From Bacteroidales bacterium (lineage in GTDB: Bacteria; Bacteroidota; Bacteroidia; Bacteroidales; Marinilabiliaceae), in NCBI GenBank assembly GCA_012838865.1, contig DUOK01000289.1, forward strand, positions 1-45,066: a stretch of 45,066 nucleotides of DNA, read 5' to 3'. The notes under the pieces were generated by a model. The model was not told where the DNA came from. It did no database searches and saw only the letters and a program-made list of their open reading frames with translations. The position numbers and the translations under genes are program-made. Below, piece after piece: positions 32,666 through 41,546 of the stretch; position 1 is the first letter of the stretch, and each line of letters starts with the position of its first letter.

Positions 32666-35233
32666 TCAGAAATTCTGTCCCATAACAAAGTGGAAATTAC
32701 TTCCGGCTGCCCCGCTGTAGCCCGGCACCTCATCAAAGCCATACCCCCAATCAATACCCATCAAACCAAACATGGGCAGAAAAATACGCACCCCCACACC
32801 AGCCGATCGGTGCAAATTAAAGGGGTTGTAGTCCTTAAATTCTGACCAGGAGTTACCCGCCTCCATAAAGACGAGGCCGTAAACCGTAGCCGAAGGCTGA
32901 AGCGTTAGCGGGTAACGCAATTCCATAGTCATTTTGGTATACATATTACCATTTTGACGAGCACCAGTTCCTTCAGCACTGGTCACCAGGGAGGTTGCTG
33001 TTAAAGAGTTGTTTTCGTAACCCCGTAAAGCAATGGTTTCGCTGCCGTAATAGCTGTAACCCGACATACCGTCGCCACCCAGCGTAAACTTCTCAAAAGG
33101 AGAGCGAAGATATTTGTTGTAATACCCCAGGAAACCTCCTTCAACCCGTGTCATCAAAACCAACTTATCGGCCCGGTCAAGGGTTTTAAACATGCCTCCC
33201 TTAAAGGTCCATTTGTGGTACTCAATCATTCGGTACAACTCCTGATCGTCGGTCACCTTGGAATAATCCTTATCGCTGAACGCTGAATAAGGCGGGGTGA
33301 GTTCCAGCCCCAGAGAAAAGTCCGACCCCGAACGCGTATAGAGCGGATTATCGATGGAACGCCGTGAGAGCACAAACTTAAGGCGAAGATTGTTGCTCTG
33401 CCCGGTTTGCATCAAAAAGTACCAATCCAACAAATCGTAATGGGTATAGCTCAACTCCGAATATAAGGTAAAGAAGTCATCGGGCCATGTCAGGCGACGC
33501 CCCAGTCCCAGGGATGCACCAAATACTTTCATGTGCCGGGAATCATCGCCCCGCATCGAGTAAGGATCATTATAGCCATAGCCATAGGAACTGTAGCCAT
33601 AGTAATTGTTGGGCATATAGCGACTGCTTACCCCGGTCTGAATGGTGCGATACAAACTAAAGGAGAGCGAGTTGGGTTTCTTGCCGCCCAACCAGGGCTC
33701 GGTAAAACTGAGGCTGTACGACTGGTAATACTTACCATTGGTTTGCGCCCGAAGAGCCAGTGTTTGTCCGTCACCTGTAGGCAGAGGCCGCCAGGCTTCC
33801 TTATTGAAAAAATTACGTACCGAAAAATTATTGAAGCGTAAGCCCAGAGATCCCACAAACATACCGGCTCCCCATCCCCCTGAGAGCTCCACCTGGTCGT
33901 TGGCCTTTTCTTCGAGATTGTATTCCAAATCAACCGTTCCCTTGTCCGGGTCGGGCAGTGGAACCGGATTTATTTTTTCGGGGTCAAAGTGACCCAGCTG
34001 AGCAAGTTCACGCACCGTACGAATCAAAGCTGCTTTATTAAAAAGTTCACCCGGCTTGGTGCGCAGCTCGCGGCGAATAACATGCTCGTGGGTTTTGGTA
34101 TTGCCTCGGATAATAACACGCTCTATGCTGGCCTGATCGCCCTCATAAATACGCATCTCCAAATCAACCGTGTCGTTATATATGGCCACATCAACCGGAA
34201 TGATTCGACTGAAAAGATAGCCATTGTTCATGTAGAGGTTATGCACAGCATCGTCGTCCATAAAAAGCCGCTCATCCAACAGGGTCTGGTTAAACACATC
34301 CCCTTTCTGAATCCTAAGCATTTGCCCAAGGTACTCTCCCGGATAAATACTGTTGCCCACCCAGCTGATGTCTCCAAAGAAATACCGGTTGCCTTCCTCT
34401 ATTCCGATTCGGATGTCCACGGTATTGTCATCGTTTCGCGCAATGGAGTCATAGGTAATGTAGGCATCCCTATACCCCTTCTCATTGTATTTCTCAATCA
34501 GTTTATCCAAATCTGCGCGATAATCATCCTCAACAAACTTCTTGGTTCTAAAAAAGTTGCGCAAAAGTCGCCGCTGATTGGTTTTCTTCATTATCCGATT
34601 CACCTTGTTATCGGAAAATTCTGTATTGCCTTCAAATCCCAAATAAGAGATTTTAACCTTCTCCTTTTTATCGACATGCACATCGAGCATGACATGGTTA
34701 ACACGGGCGGTATCGTCACGCTGAACAATGGTAACCTCGGTATTATAAAATCCCTTCTCTACAAAATGATTTTTAATGAAGCGCTCTGCCCGGGTCACCA
34801 AATAGGGGGTTACCTGACTGCCACGCATCATGGCCACCTTCTCGTTAACCGCATCTATCTCCGATTTTTTCAGCCCAAAATAATTCATCTCCGACAATCG
34901 AGGACGTTCCTGCAACTGGATTTCCAGATCAATCTCACGTCCTTCCATACGTTTGGCCAGGATCTTTACGTCTGAAAACAAACCATAATCCCAATACTTT
35001 TTAATGGCCTTGGTAATGTCGTCACCCGGTACGGTAATTTCCTGACCCACCCGCAATCCGGACAAATTCGCCAGAATTTTGGGGTCGTTGTTCAAATCAC
35101 CAGTAACTTCTATATTGGTAATCAGGTATCTTCGGGGGGTGCCGGAATAAGAAATTTCAGCCGGGGAGGTTTGTCCGTAAGTCAATAAGGAAGAAAGGAA
35201 GAGAACAAACAGGGTCGAAAATCGTTGCAACAT
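32666..35233 (-). CDS. bamA: outer-membrane protein assembly factor BamA
   Basis: Core of the BAM complex, inserting beta-barrel proteins into the outer membrane. The 855-residue protein has a signal peptide (MLQRFSTLFVLFLSSLLTYG), a series of POTRA domains (about 35-440, e.g. ITNIEVTGDLNNDPKILANL, KVKISYLGFEGNTEFSDNKV, ASIERVIIRGNTKTHEHVIR), and a C-terminal 16-strand barrel domain ending in Phe (FHFVMGQNF). The length and five-POTRA-like size fit BamA. It follows uppS by 2 bp and is followed by three ompH genes, the conserved Bacteroidota order. Confidence 0.96.
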   Translation of the reverse strand: MLQRFSTLFVLFLSSLLTYGQTSPAEISYSGTPRRYLITNIEVTGDLNNDPKILANLSGLRVGQEITVPGDDITKAIKKYWDYGLFSDVKILAKRMEGREIDLEIQLQERPRLSEMNYFGLKKSEIDAVNEKVAMMRGSQVTPYLVTRAERFIKNHFVEKGFYNTEVTIVQRDDTARVNHVMLDVHVDKKEKVKISYLGFEGNTEFSDNKVNRIMKKTNQRRLLRNFFRTKKFVEDDYRADLDKLIEKYNEKGYRDAYITYDSIARNDDNTVDIRIGIEEGNRYFFGDISWVGNSIYPGEYLGQMLRIQKGDVFNQTLLDERLFMDDDAVHNLYMNNGYLFSRIIPVDVAIYNDTVDLEMRIYEGDQASIERVIIRGNTKTHEHVIRRELRTKPGELFNKAALIRTVRELAQLGHFDPEKINPVPLPDPDKGTVDLEYNLEEKANDQVELSGGWGAGMFVGSLGLRFNNFSVRNFFNKEAWRPLPTGDGQTLALRAQTNGKYYQSYSLSFTEPWLGGKKPNSLSFSLYRTIQTGVSSRYMPNNYYGYSSYGYGYNDPYSMRGDDSRHMKVFGASLGLGRRLTWPDDFFTLYSELSYTHYDLLDWYFLMQTGQSNNLRLKFVLSRRSIDNPLYTRSGSDFSLGLELTPPYSAFSDKDYSKVTDDQELYRMIEYHKWTFKGGMFKTLDRADKLVLMTRVEGGFLGYYNKYLRSPFEKFTLGGDGMSGYSYYGSETIALRGYENNSLTATSLVTSAEGTGARQNGNMYTKMTMELRYPLTLQPSATVYGLVFMEAGNSWSEFKDYNPFNLHRSAGVGVRIFLPMFGLMGIDWGYGFDEVPGYSGAAGSNFHFVMGQNF

Positions 35234-35235
35234 TC

Positions 35236-35985
35236 TTATTTTTTTAAAATTAACTGGTCACTGGTCTTTCCAAAGCGGCGTTCTCTCTTTTGAAAGTCGA
35301 GCAGCGCCTCGTAAAAATGTTCCTTGCGAAAATCAGGCCACAATATGTCGGAAAAATATAATTCTGCATAAGCAATTTGCCAAAGCAGAAAATTACTGAT
35401 CCTAAATTCACCACTGGTTCGGATAAGCAGCTCTGGATCTGGCACGTCACGCGTCTCCAGATAGGAGCTGAAAACCTGATCGTTGATGGCAGAAATTTCC
35501 AGGTGTCCACTTTTTACATCTTCGGCCAGACGCTTAACCCCCTGGGTTATTTCCCACCTGGAACTGTAGCTGAGCGCAAGAATGAGGGTGAGACCGGTGT
35601 TGTTTGATGTTTGTGCGATGCAGGCGTCGAGTTCAGCTTGTACCTTGGGCGGCAAACTATCCAAACAACCAATGGAACGCAGTTGAACGTTGTTCTTCAT
35701 CAGCGTCTGAGTTTCAGAGGCAATGGTAGAAACCAAAAGCGCCATAAGTGCATCCACCTCATTCTTTGGGCGACTCCAGTTTTCGGTGGAAAAAGCGTAT
35801 AAGGTCAGGTAACCCATGCCTAATTCTGCTGCTGCTTCTGTTACCTCCCTAACCGCCTTAACTCCATTGCGATGCCCAAAGACACGAGCATTCCCTCTCT
35901 TCCGGGCCCAACGGCCGTTTCCGTCCATAATTATTGCCACATGCCGGGGAAATTTCTCGGGCACTAAAAGCGCTTTGACTGACAT
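35236..35985 (-). CDS. uppS: isoprenyl transferase (undecaprenyl diphosphate synthase)
   Basis: cis-Prenyltransferase that adds isopentenyl units to farnesyl diphosphate to make the C55 carrier lipid for peptidoglycan and other glycans. The 249-residue protein has catalytic Asp21 in HVAIIMDGNGRWARKRG, the LTLYAFSTENWSRP segment, and the C-terminal PDPELLIRTSGEFRISNFLL, followed by LWQIAYAELYF and LWPDF. It sits directly before bamA (2 bp) and 21 bp after a DUF6089-type gene. Confidence 0.96.
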   Translation of the reverse strand: MSVKALLVPEKFPRHVAIIMDGNGRWARKRGNARVFGHRNGVKAVREVTEAAAELGMGYLTLYAFSTENWSRPKNEVDALMALLVSTIASETQTLMKNNVQLRSIGCLDSLPPKVQAELDACIAQTSNNTGLTLILALSYSSRWEITQGVKRLAEDVKSGHLEISAINDQVFSSYLETRDVPDPELLIRTSGEFRISNFLLWQIAYAELYFSDILWPDFRKEHFYEALLDFQKRERRFGKTSDQLILKK

Positions 35986-36006
35986 AAAACCTGCTTACTC
36001 TGTTAT

Positions 36007-36732
36007 TTAAAAGCCGTCGCGACACTGTTCGCTTCTGCTGAAAATGGTGAAGGCAGCGTATACCGCCACCACGGAGTACCAGTCGTTATTGTGCGTGAAG
36101 GTAGTGTGTTCAAACCCATATGGATTCGATGGATAAACAGCTGTATTATGCCCAACCAGGTCCAGGTCATCAACGAAAGTCTTTCTAAAGATCCACTCCG
36201 TTCCCAGACTCATCCAGTCGGTCACCTTCCACTTTACACCGGCACCGAAGGGCAAAGATAATACAAAACTCGATTTTTCATCGTGATTACCATGATCTTC
36301 TGTGTACCTTTTATAAAAAACCGAACCCAATCCGAAAGCCATATAGGGACTGAACACCGCATCCCGCTTCACAGGATGATCATAGGGAAATAAGGAAATC
36401 TCCAACATGGTGGTCATGTCAAGCAGGGTCCGATCAAAAGAATAAGATCCAGACAAACTTTCCGGTAAAAAGAGTTCTTTTTGCGGATAGGAGCCACTGA
36501 TTCCTGCGGCTCCCAGAGTCAAACGAAGCGCCATTCGGTCGTTGAACACATACTTGGCCAGCCCCCCATAGGCGGGCTCCGGTGATGCGAACATCCTGTT
36601 GGGGTTTAGGTCGCCATTGTACCACGAAACGCCAATATAGGGCCCCGCCTCCAAGCGGGTTTGAGCCTCCAGGTCCACAGACGCCAGCAAGCCGACCCCA
36701 AGCCATATAAAAAATGATAACAATTTCTGCAT
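36007..36732 (-). CDS. DUF6089-type outer-membrane beta-barrel protein
   Basis: Exported protein of 241 residues with a signal peptide (MQKLLSFFIWLGVGLLASVD, then LEAQ) and a small beta-barrel-like body: GPYIGVSWYNGDLNPN, AKYVFNDRMALRLTLGAAG, FGLGSVFYKRY, FGAGVKWKVTDWMSLGTEW. It resembles the DUF6089 family, which in Bacteroidota regularly lies between nadK and uppS, as here. Function is unknown; an outer-membrane location is inferred. It is 75 bp after nadK and 21 bp before uppS. Confidence 0.85.
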   Translation of the reverse strand: MQKLLSFFIWLGVGLLASVDLEAQTRLEAGPYIGVSWYNGDLNPNRMFASPEPAYGGLAKYVFNDRMALRLTLGAAGISGSYPQKELFLPESLSGSYSFDRTLLDMTTMLEISLFPYDHPVKRDAVFSPYMAFGLGSVFYKRYTEDHGNHDEKSSFVLSLPFGAGVKWKVTDWMSLGTEWIFRKTFVDDLDLVGHNTAVYPSNPYGFEHTTFTHNNDWYSVVAVYAAFTIFSRSEQCRDGF

Positions 36733-36807
36733 TCCGGCAAGTCTATTATGTCTCTAAGAAACGAGCATCCCTCCCAAATATTGCTTCAAAAAAAGGGAGC
36801 TGGCTGC

Positions 36808-37686
36808 TCAGTTGCGCTTATCGGCACCCCACATGAGCTTCGATCGCAAGGTGGTATAAAAAGACTTTCCGGCCCGTTCAATAACAGGCACTGAAAAATC
36901 GGCCTTGCTCACCTTCAACTCCAGGCCTTCGTCAAGAATGCAGCTGCGCGAATCGAGCGAGGCCAGAAATTTTCCGCCACGTGCTTCCACCTTAAGCAGC
37001 AACTCAAAATCACTGGGAACCACCAAGGGGCGGACCGTCAGGTTGTGCGGTGCAATGGGATTGATGATGAAACTTCGGGAAGCGGGATGCATAATGGGTC
37101 CGCCTACACTCAGCGAATAAGCCGTGGACCCTGTTGCGGTGGACACAATCAGACCATCTGCCCAATAAGAGTTTAAAAATTCCTGATTAAGATAGGCATG
37201 AATGGTAATCATTGAAGAACTGTCCCGCTTCTGAACGGCCAGTTCGTTGAGTGCAAAATCCAAATCACCAAAGCAGGGGACACTCGTTTCGAGTTTGAGC
37301 AGATCCAATTCACGAACAAGGTAACGCCCCTCCATTATTTCTGCCACAGCCACCGGCAATTCTTCCTTAGAAATGTCGGCCAAAAAGCCCAGGCGCCCGC
37401 TGTTCACTCCCACAATGGGAATGTGCCGGTGGCGCACCATGGTAACAGCATCTAAGAAAGTCCCATCGCCGCCAATACTGAAAAGCAAGTCACAATCGGG
37501 CAAATCATGAAAATCAGAAAACAGCTCACAACATCCCGGCTTCAGTCCCACCTGCGCCACCAAAAAGTCGTAGAAAGATCGGTGAATAAAAAGTTCTGCG
37601 CCGGCATCGTTAAGATGCTTCAGCAAAATACTACAGTAGGAAAAAAAGCCTTCTCCGAATTGTTTCCCGTAAACAGCTACACGCAT
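36808..37686 (-). CDS. nadK: NAD kinase
   Basis: ATP-dependent NAD kinase making NADP; cytoplasmic. The 292-residue protein has the GGDG motif at residues 72-75 (Asp74 catalytic) in LFSIGGDGTFLDAVTMV, the following GVNSGRLGFLADI, and the NAD-binding TATGSTAYSLSVGGPI and INPIAPHNLTVRPLVVP. Length fits the family. It lies between the TamA-like gene and the DUF6089 gene on the same strand. Confidence 0.96.
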   Translation of the reverse strand: MRVAVYGKQFGEGFFSYCSILLKHLNDAGAELFIHRSFYDFLVAQVGLKPGCCELFSDFHDLPDCDLLFSIGGDGTFLDAVTMVRHRHIPIVGVNSGRLGFLADISKEELPVAVAEIMEGRYLVRELDLLKLETSVPCFGDLDFALNELAVQKRDSSSMITIHAYLNQEFLNSYWADGLIVSTATGSTAYSLSVGGPIMHPASRSFIINPIAPHNLTVRPLVVPSDFELLLKVEARGGKFLASLDSRSCILDEGLELKVSKADFSVPVIERAGKSFYTTLRSKLMWGADKRN

Positions 37687-37729
37687 AATTTTTGCTTAAG
37701 ATAAGTCGGCAACAAAATTGACCTGCATT

Positions 37730-39139
37730 TTAAAACGACAAGTTGAAATGAAAGTACAGTCGGTGTTCGGCGAAATTATTAAAAGAATAGTTCAGACTCA
37801 AAACTTTATCATAAAAAGTCACCATATCAAGACCCAAACCATAACCCAACAGCATTTCGTTGGCCATCTTATTAAGCGCTGACTCCTGTTCATTAATGAC
37901 GTACCCGCCGTCGATGAAGGCTTTAAGATAAAATGCATAATGAAAGCGGGCAAACTGCTCGAGGGGAATCCATTTTAAATAATGATCGCGACGAGGCAGC
38001 AACTCAAACAAAAGTTTGCTCTGTAAAATACCATAAGCACTTCCATCAATAACGTGGTACTCAAAACCATTAAGATAATCCTCATAGCCCAGGCCCGTCC
38101 TGAAAATGTAAGGTGCTGCAGTCTGGTCGATACCGGCCAGCGCCCCTGAGCCTACCACATAAAACCGGGGCCACAAACCGGTCTGCCACGAGGCACTAAG
38201 CCTACTCTGGAAAAACCCTTTATCGTCTGAAAGCACGCCAAAGCCCTTTCGGGCAAACTCAAAATCAACCCTATAACCACGTAAAGGATACACCTTTGAA
38301 TCCCGTCGATCAAGCGCATAATTGTAAGCAAGTTCCAGTGTTTCGCTTTTTTTGGCTCCACCAGGCAAAAAATCCGGATTAACCTGCAGGAGGGTGTCTG
38401 CTGCATCTGCATAAACATAGCCCATATAAACGCGATGGTGGTGATCTAAGCGGTGCCGATAGGCATAAGACAATTGAACGCCCGCACGCGTCATCAGCCG
38501 GTTCCCCAGTGTTTTCAGAAAAAGCTGTTTGTCGTCCTCCGTAGCGTAAGGAACCTGATCGTTCCACAACCAGGTGACATTCATGCCCCAGCCCGATTTT
38601 TTATTGATACTTGGTTTTTGATAATCAAAGACCAACTGTTTTTTATAGCCGGTAACCATTCGGAGCCGAAGACGCTCCCGCCTGCCCCTGAAATTATCGT
38701 GCTTCAAATACAGTCCGTAATTAAAATACGAGCCATCGTTCAAGCGTAAAAAGTCGCTAAAATTGCGGCCTTCAGACTCAAACAGGGGGAAGACCCACAG
38801 GTACCAGCGTTCGGTAAGCTCAATATGAACAACAACATGGTAGCGATTCACCTGCTCGACGACCAGCTCGACCTGATTGAACAGAGAGGTGTTCTGCAGG
38901 TTTTCCTTGGCTCTGGTCAGAAGCGCCGAAAGTTCAGACGCTTCAATCTGCTCTCCGATTTGAAAGGGAAGCTCGGCCAGCACTATGGGACGCCGGGTTT
39001 TATGATTGCCCTGGATAAATACATCATCAATCATAAGACGCTCGCCTGAGAGAGGAGCAGGCGCAACAGCCTGCAACGAAAAGCCTTGCAGCCAGATAAG
39101 CAGTATAAAGGGCAAGGCCCTCCACTTCCAACACCTCAT
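37730..39139 (-). CDS. BamA/TamA family outer-membrane protein (short)
   Basis: Omp85-superfamily protein of 469 residues, about half the size of BamA. After a signal peptide (about 1-25) there appears to be a single POTRA domain (LMIDDVFIQGNHKTRRPIVL to about residue 110), then a barrel domain with FNYGLYLKHDNFRGRRERL, YNYALDRRDSKVYPLRGYRV and an end in Phe (LYFHFNLSF). Few POTRA domains and the length argue against BamA itself. Its role is unknown: it might insert a subset of proteins or act in lipid transport. The ATG at 39139 was chosen; TTG at 39142 also fits. It lies between the CBS gene (17 bp) and nadK (43 bp). Confidence 0.85.
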   Translation of the reverse strand: MRCWKWRALPFILLIWLQGFSLQAVAPAPLSGERLMIDDVFIQGNHKTRRPIVLAELPFQIGEQIEASELSALLTRAKENLQNTSLFNQVELVVEQVNRYHVVVHIELTERWYLWVFPLFESEGRNFSDFLRLNDGSYFNYGLYLKHDNFRGRRERLRLRMVTGYKKQLVFDYQKPSINKKSGWGMNVTWLWNDQVPYATEDDKQLFLKTLGNRLMTRAGVQLSYAYRHRLDHHHRVYMGYVYADAADTLLQVNPDFLPGGAKKSETLELAYNYALDRRDSKVYPLRGYRVDFEFARKGFGVLSDDKGFFQSRLSASWQTGLWPRFYVVGSGALAGIDQTAAPYIFRTGLGYEDYLNGFEYHVIDGSAYGILQSKLLFELLPRRDHYLKWIPLEQFARFHYAFYLKAFIDGGYVINEQESALNKMANEMLLGYGLGLDMVTFYDKVLSLNYSFNNFAEHRLYFHFNLSF

Positions 39140-39156
39140 CAACTGGTCTCCTCTAC

Positions 39157-39822
39157 TTAAACACTCAAATACTTGAGCAGTGATTCGTAATTGCGACGGG
39201 CGGTTTCATCTACTGGCAGTTCGGCCCCATATTCCGCCCTTATTTTATAGCCAAAACGCTCGAATCCACGAACAACCGGCTGCAAATCACTTCGATTCAA
39301 TTTCAGGGTTAGATACAAACTGCTTCCTTCCGGATCCTGCGTCACATACAAACTCAGAATTTTCCCATCAGCATCCTCTACAATCCGGGCAATTTCGGAG
39401 AGGGCATAATCGCGTACCCCCACTTCTATTTGCAAGATCCCGCCTGGTGTATGGGCGGCAATCAATTCGCTGAAACGTTGGAGCAAATCCTGTTGGGTGA
39501 TGACACCCAGAAACTGCTTATCTACATCTAATACCGGAACGAGTGTAAGCTTCAATCTTGATGCTGTCTCTACCACATCGTAGATATGCTGACGATCGAA
39601 AACATAGGGGGTCAACAGCGACAAGCGGTGATTACCCAGGGGCTCACCGGCAGCATTCATATCGTAGATATCGGCATCTGAAATCAGGCCCAAAAAAGTA
39701 CGATTGTTGACTATAGGCAAATGCGACACCCGGAACGCCTCCATCCAATTGAGGGCATCCAAACCGGTGTCTGAAGTCTTCAGAGCCGGTACCAGGTCGG
39801 AAATTAAATCTTTTGCCAGCAT
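39157..39822 (-). CDS. CBS domain pair protein
   Basis: Cytoplasmic protein of 221 residues with two CBS motifs in the first part (about 1-125): LKTSDTGLDALNWMEAFRVS followed by HLPIVNNRTFLGLISDADI, and YDVVETASRLKLTLVPVLDV followed by FLGVITQQDLL. The C-terminal third (about 130-221) looks like an ACT-like fold with LQIEVGVRDYALSEIARIVE. Such proteins bind adenosine nucleotides; the target is unknown. It opens the envelope cluster and is divergent from pdxJ, a conserved arrangement in Bacteroidota. Confidence 0.86.
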   Translation of the reverse strand: MLAKDLISDLVPALKTSDTGLDALNWMEAFRVSHLPIVNNRTFLGLISDADIYDMNAAGEPLGNHRLSLLTPYVFDRQHIYDVVETASRLKLTLVPVLDVDKQFLGVITQQDLLQRFSELIAAHTPGGILQIEVGVRDYALSEIARIVEDADGKILSLYVTQDPEGSSLYLTLKLNRSDLQPVVRGFERFGYKIRAEYGAELPVDETARRNYESLLKYLSV

Positions 39823-39847
39823 AAAAACAGATTAATGAAATACTTTA

Positions 39848-39855
39848 TAACTTTG
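39848..39855 (+). promoter_or_regulatory. -7 box for pdxJ
   Basis: TAACTTTG, an exact -7 consensus, 62 bp before the pdxJ ATG. No TTG at the standard spacing. Confidence 0.45.
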
Positions 39856-39867
39856 TTGCCGCTTAAA

Positions 39868-39899
39868 CAATATTAGGTTAAGATACGTTTTTCTGCCAA
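39868..39899 (-). promoter_or_regulatory. candidate promoter of the CBS/nadK/bamA cluster
   Basis: On the minus strand TTG (39897-39899), a 21-bp spacer and TAATATTG (39868-39875), one mismatch from TAnnTTTG. It overlaps the pdxJ control region on the other strand. It would start the long envelope-gene transcript about 40 bases before the CBS start. Confidence 0.42.
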
Positions 39900-39917
39900 C
39901 AAAACCAATACCAAAAC

Positions 39918-40640
39918 ATGACCAAGCTCAGTGTAAACATAAATAAAATTGCCACCCTCCGCAATTCAAGGGGAGGGAATGTGCCCGATGTGGTTAAAGT
40001 TGCGGTAGACGCACAAAACTTCGGGGCCGACGGCATTACCGTACACCCCCGCCCCGACGAAAGACACATCCGTCGTAAAGATGTGTACGACCTCAGGGGC
40101 GTGATTCGAACCGAATTCAATATTGAGGGCTATCCTTCCCGTGAATTTCTTGAACTGGTAAAGAGTGTGCGCCCCCACCAGGTTACCCTGGTCCCCGATC
40201 CGCCTGAAGCGCTCACCTCCAATGCCGGCTGGGACACCATTGCCCGACAGTCTTTTTTACAGGATGTCATTGCTGAATTGAAGGAATGTGGCATCAGGAC
40301 CTCCATTTTTATTGGCACAGAACTGGAAATGATTCAAAAAGCGGCAGAAACCAACACCGACCGGATAGAACTTTATACCGAACCCTATGCGAGCGGCTAC
40401 CTGGCCGATCGTGAAAAAGCCATTGCCCCCTTTGTAGAAGCAGCACAACTGGCCAATAAAATTGGACTCAAGATCAACGCCGGTCACGATTTAAGTCTCG
40501 AAAACCTCAAATTTTTTAACGAGCGCATTCCCTACCTCAAGGAAGTATCCATAGGCCACGCCTTGATTTCGGAGGCCCTCTACCTTGGACTGGAAAAAAC
40601 CATTGCCCGTTATAAGGAATTGTTGAATAAGGACCAATAG
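39918..40640 (+). CDS. pdxJ: pyridoxine 5'-phosphate synthase
   Basis: Condenses 1-deoxyxylulose 5-phosphate with 3-amino-2-oxopropyl phosphate to give pyridoxine 5'-phosphate; cytoplasmic octamer. The 240-residue protein is the usual length and shows [20 protein letters not shown], the strongly conserved [20 protein letters not shown], the central [32 protein letters not shown] and the final [16 protein letters not shown]. The alpha/beta hydrolase gene starts 2 bp later, so the two are cotranscribed. Confidence 0.97.
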   Translation: MTKLSVNINKIATLRNSRGGNVPDVVKVAVDAQNFGADGITVHPRPDERHIRRKDVYDLRGVIRTEFNIEGYPSREFLELVKSVRPHQVTLVPDPPEALTSNAGWDTIARQSFLQDVIAELKECGIRTSIFIGTELEMIQKAAETNTDRIELYTEPYASGYLADREKAIAPFVEAAQLANKIGLKINAGHDLSLENLKFFNERIPYLKEVSIGHALISEALYLGLEKTIARYKELLNKDQ

Positions 40641-40642
40641 CT

Positions 40643-41446
40643 ATGGAGCTCTTTTGCAGGGAACTGGGGAAAGGTTCCACCACCATTGTAATTGTACACG
40701 GACTCTACGGGGCATCGGACAACTGGCTGTCGGTAGCGGCACAGTTGGAAGACCGTTTTCGGGTGCTGCTGGTCGACCAGCGCAACCACGGACAAAGTCC
40801 CCATGCCGAAGAACACAGCTACGATTTAATGGCGGCAGACCTCTACGAAACCATTCGCTCAAAAACCAATGAACCCATAGTTCTCCTGGGCCATTCCATG
40901 GGTGGAAAAACGGCCATGCGCATGGCCCTGGAACACCCCGAAAGTGTTCAAAAGCTTATCGTGGCCGACATCGCACCAAAAAATTACGGGACCTTTGCCA
41001 ATTATGCCGAAACCACCGCCAATCATGAAAAGATTTTGGATGCACTCTTGCAACTGAAGCCGGAGGAGGCCAATAACCGGGCAGAATTGGAGGCTGCGCT
41101 GAAAAAAGATTTTCCTTCGCGCACTTTGCGCTTGTTTCTATTAAAAAACGTGAAGCGCAACAAAGCGGGACGCTACCAATGGCAAATCAATCTTCCGGTA
41201 TTGCGGCGCAACCTGCCGGAGCTGATGGACGGCTTTTCCCATCTGCCCAAACCGGCCACAGATCACAATCCGGAAGCCATATTCATCCGGGGGGCACTCT
41301 CTCCTTACATCAAGGATGAAGACACCCTGGTTATCAATCAGTTTTTTCCGGGTGCCCAGTTGGTTACGGTACCCAAGGCCGGACACTGGCTCCATGCCGA
41401 GCAACCGGAGCTCTTTTTAAAAACTTTACTCTACTACCTCGAATAG
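40643..41446 (+). CDS. alpha/beta hydrolase (YbfF-like)
   Basis: Cytoplasmic alpha/beta-fold hydrolase of 267 residues. The nucleophile is Ser85 in LLGHSMGGKTAM, the oxyanion region is IVIVHGLYGASDNW, and the C-terminal catalytic His is in AGHWLHAEQPELF; VLLVDQRNHGQSPH is also typical. It resembles YbfF-type esterases, but substrate cannot be told from sequence. It starts 2 bp after pdxJ, which may mean shared regulation rather than shared pathway. Confidence 0.9.
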   Translation: MELFCRELGKGSTTIVIVHGLYGASDNWLSVAAQLEDRFRVLLVDQRNHGQSPHAEEHSYDLMAADLYETIRSKTNEPIVLLGHSMGGKTAMRMALEHPESVQKLIVADIAPKNYGTFANYAETTANHEKILDALLQLKPEEANNRAELEAALKKDFPSRTLRLFLLKNVKRNKAGRYQWQINLPVLRRNLPELMDGFSHLPKPATDHNPEAIFIRGALSPYIKDEDTLVINQFFPGAQLVTVPKAGHWLHAEQPELFLKTLLYYLE

Positions 41447-41509
41447 GCCCGACTGTTTCAAACTGCCGCCTTTTGCAGTCAATGACTTACACACTCCAAT
41501 TATTTTCTG

Positions 41510-41517
41510 TATTTTTG
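41510..41517 (+). promoter_or_regulatory. -7 box for purU-his cluster
   Basis: TATTTTTG, an exact TAnnTTTG, 29 bp before the purU ATG at 41547; no TTG at the standard spacing. Confidence 0.45.
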
Positions 41518-41546
41518 CATACATTTTTTAGTTTTTGAGCAATAAA

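Noticed and set aside
41452-41480. GACTG ... CAGTC as a terminator after the hydrolase gene
   Set aside because: Only 5 bp of stem with a loop of about 19 bases and no T tract.
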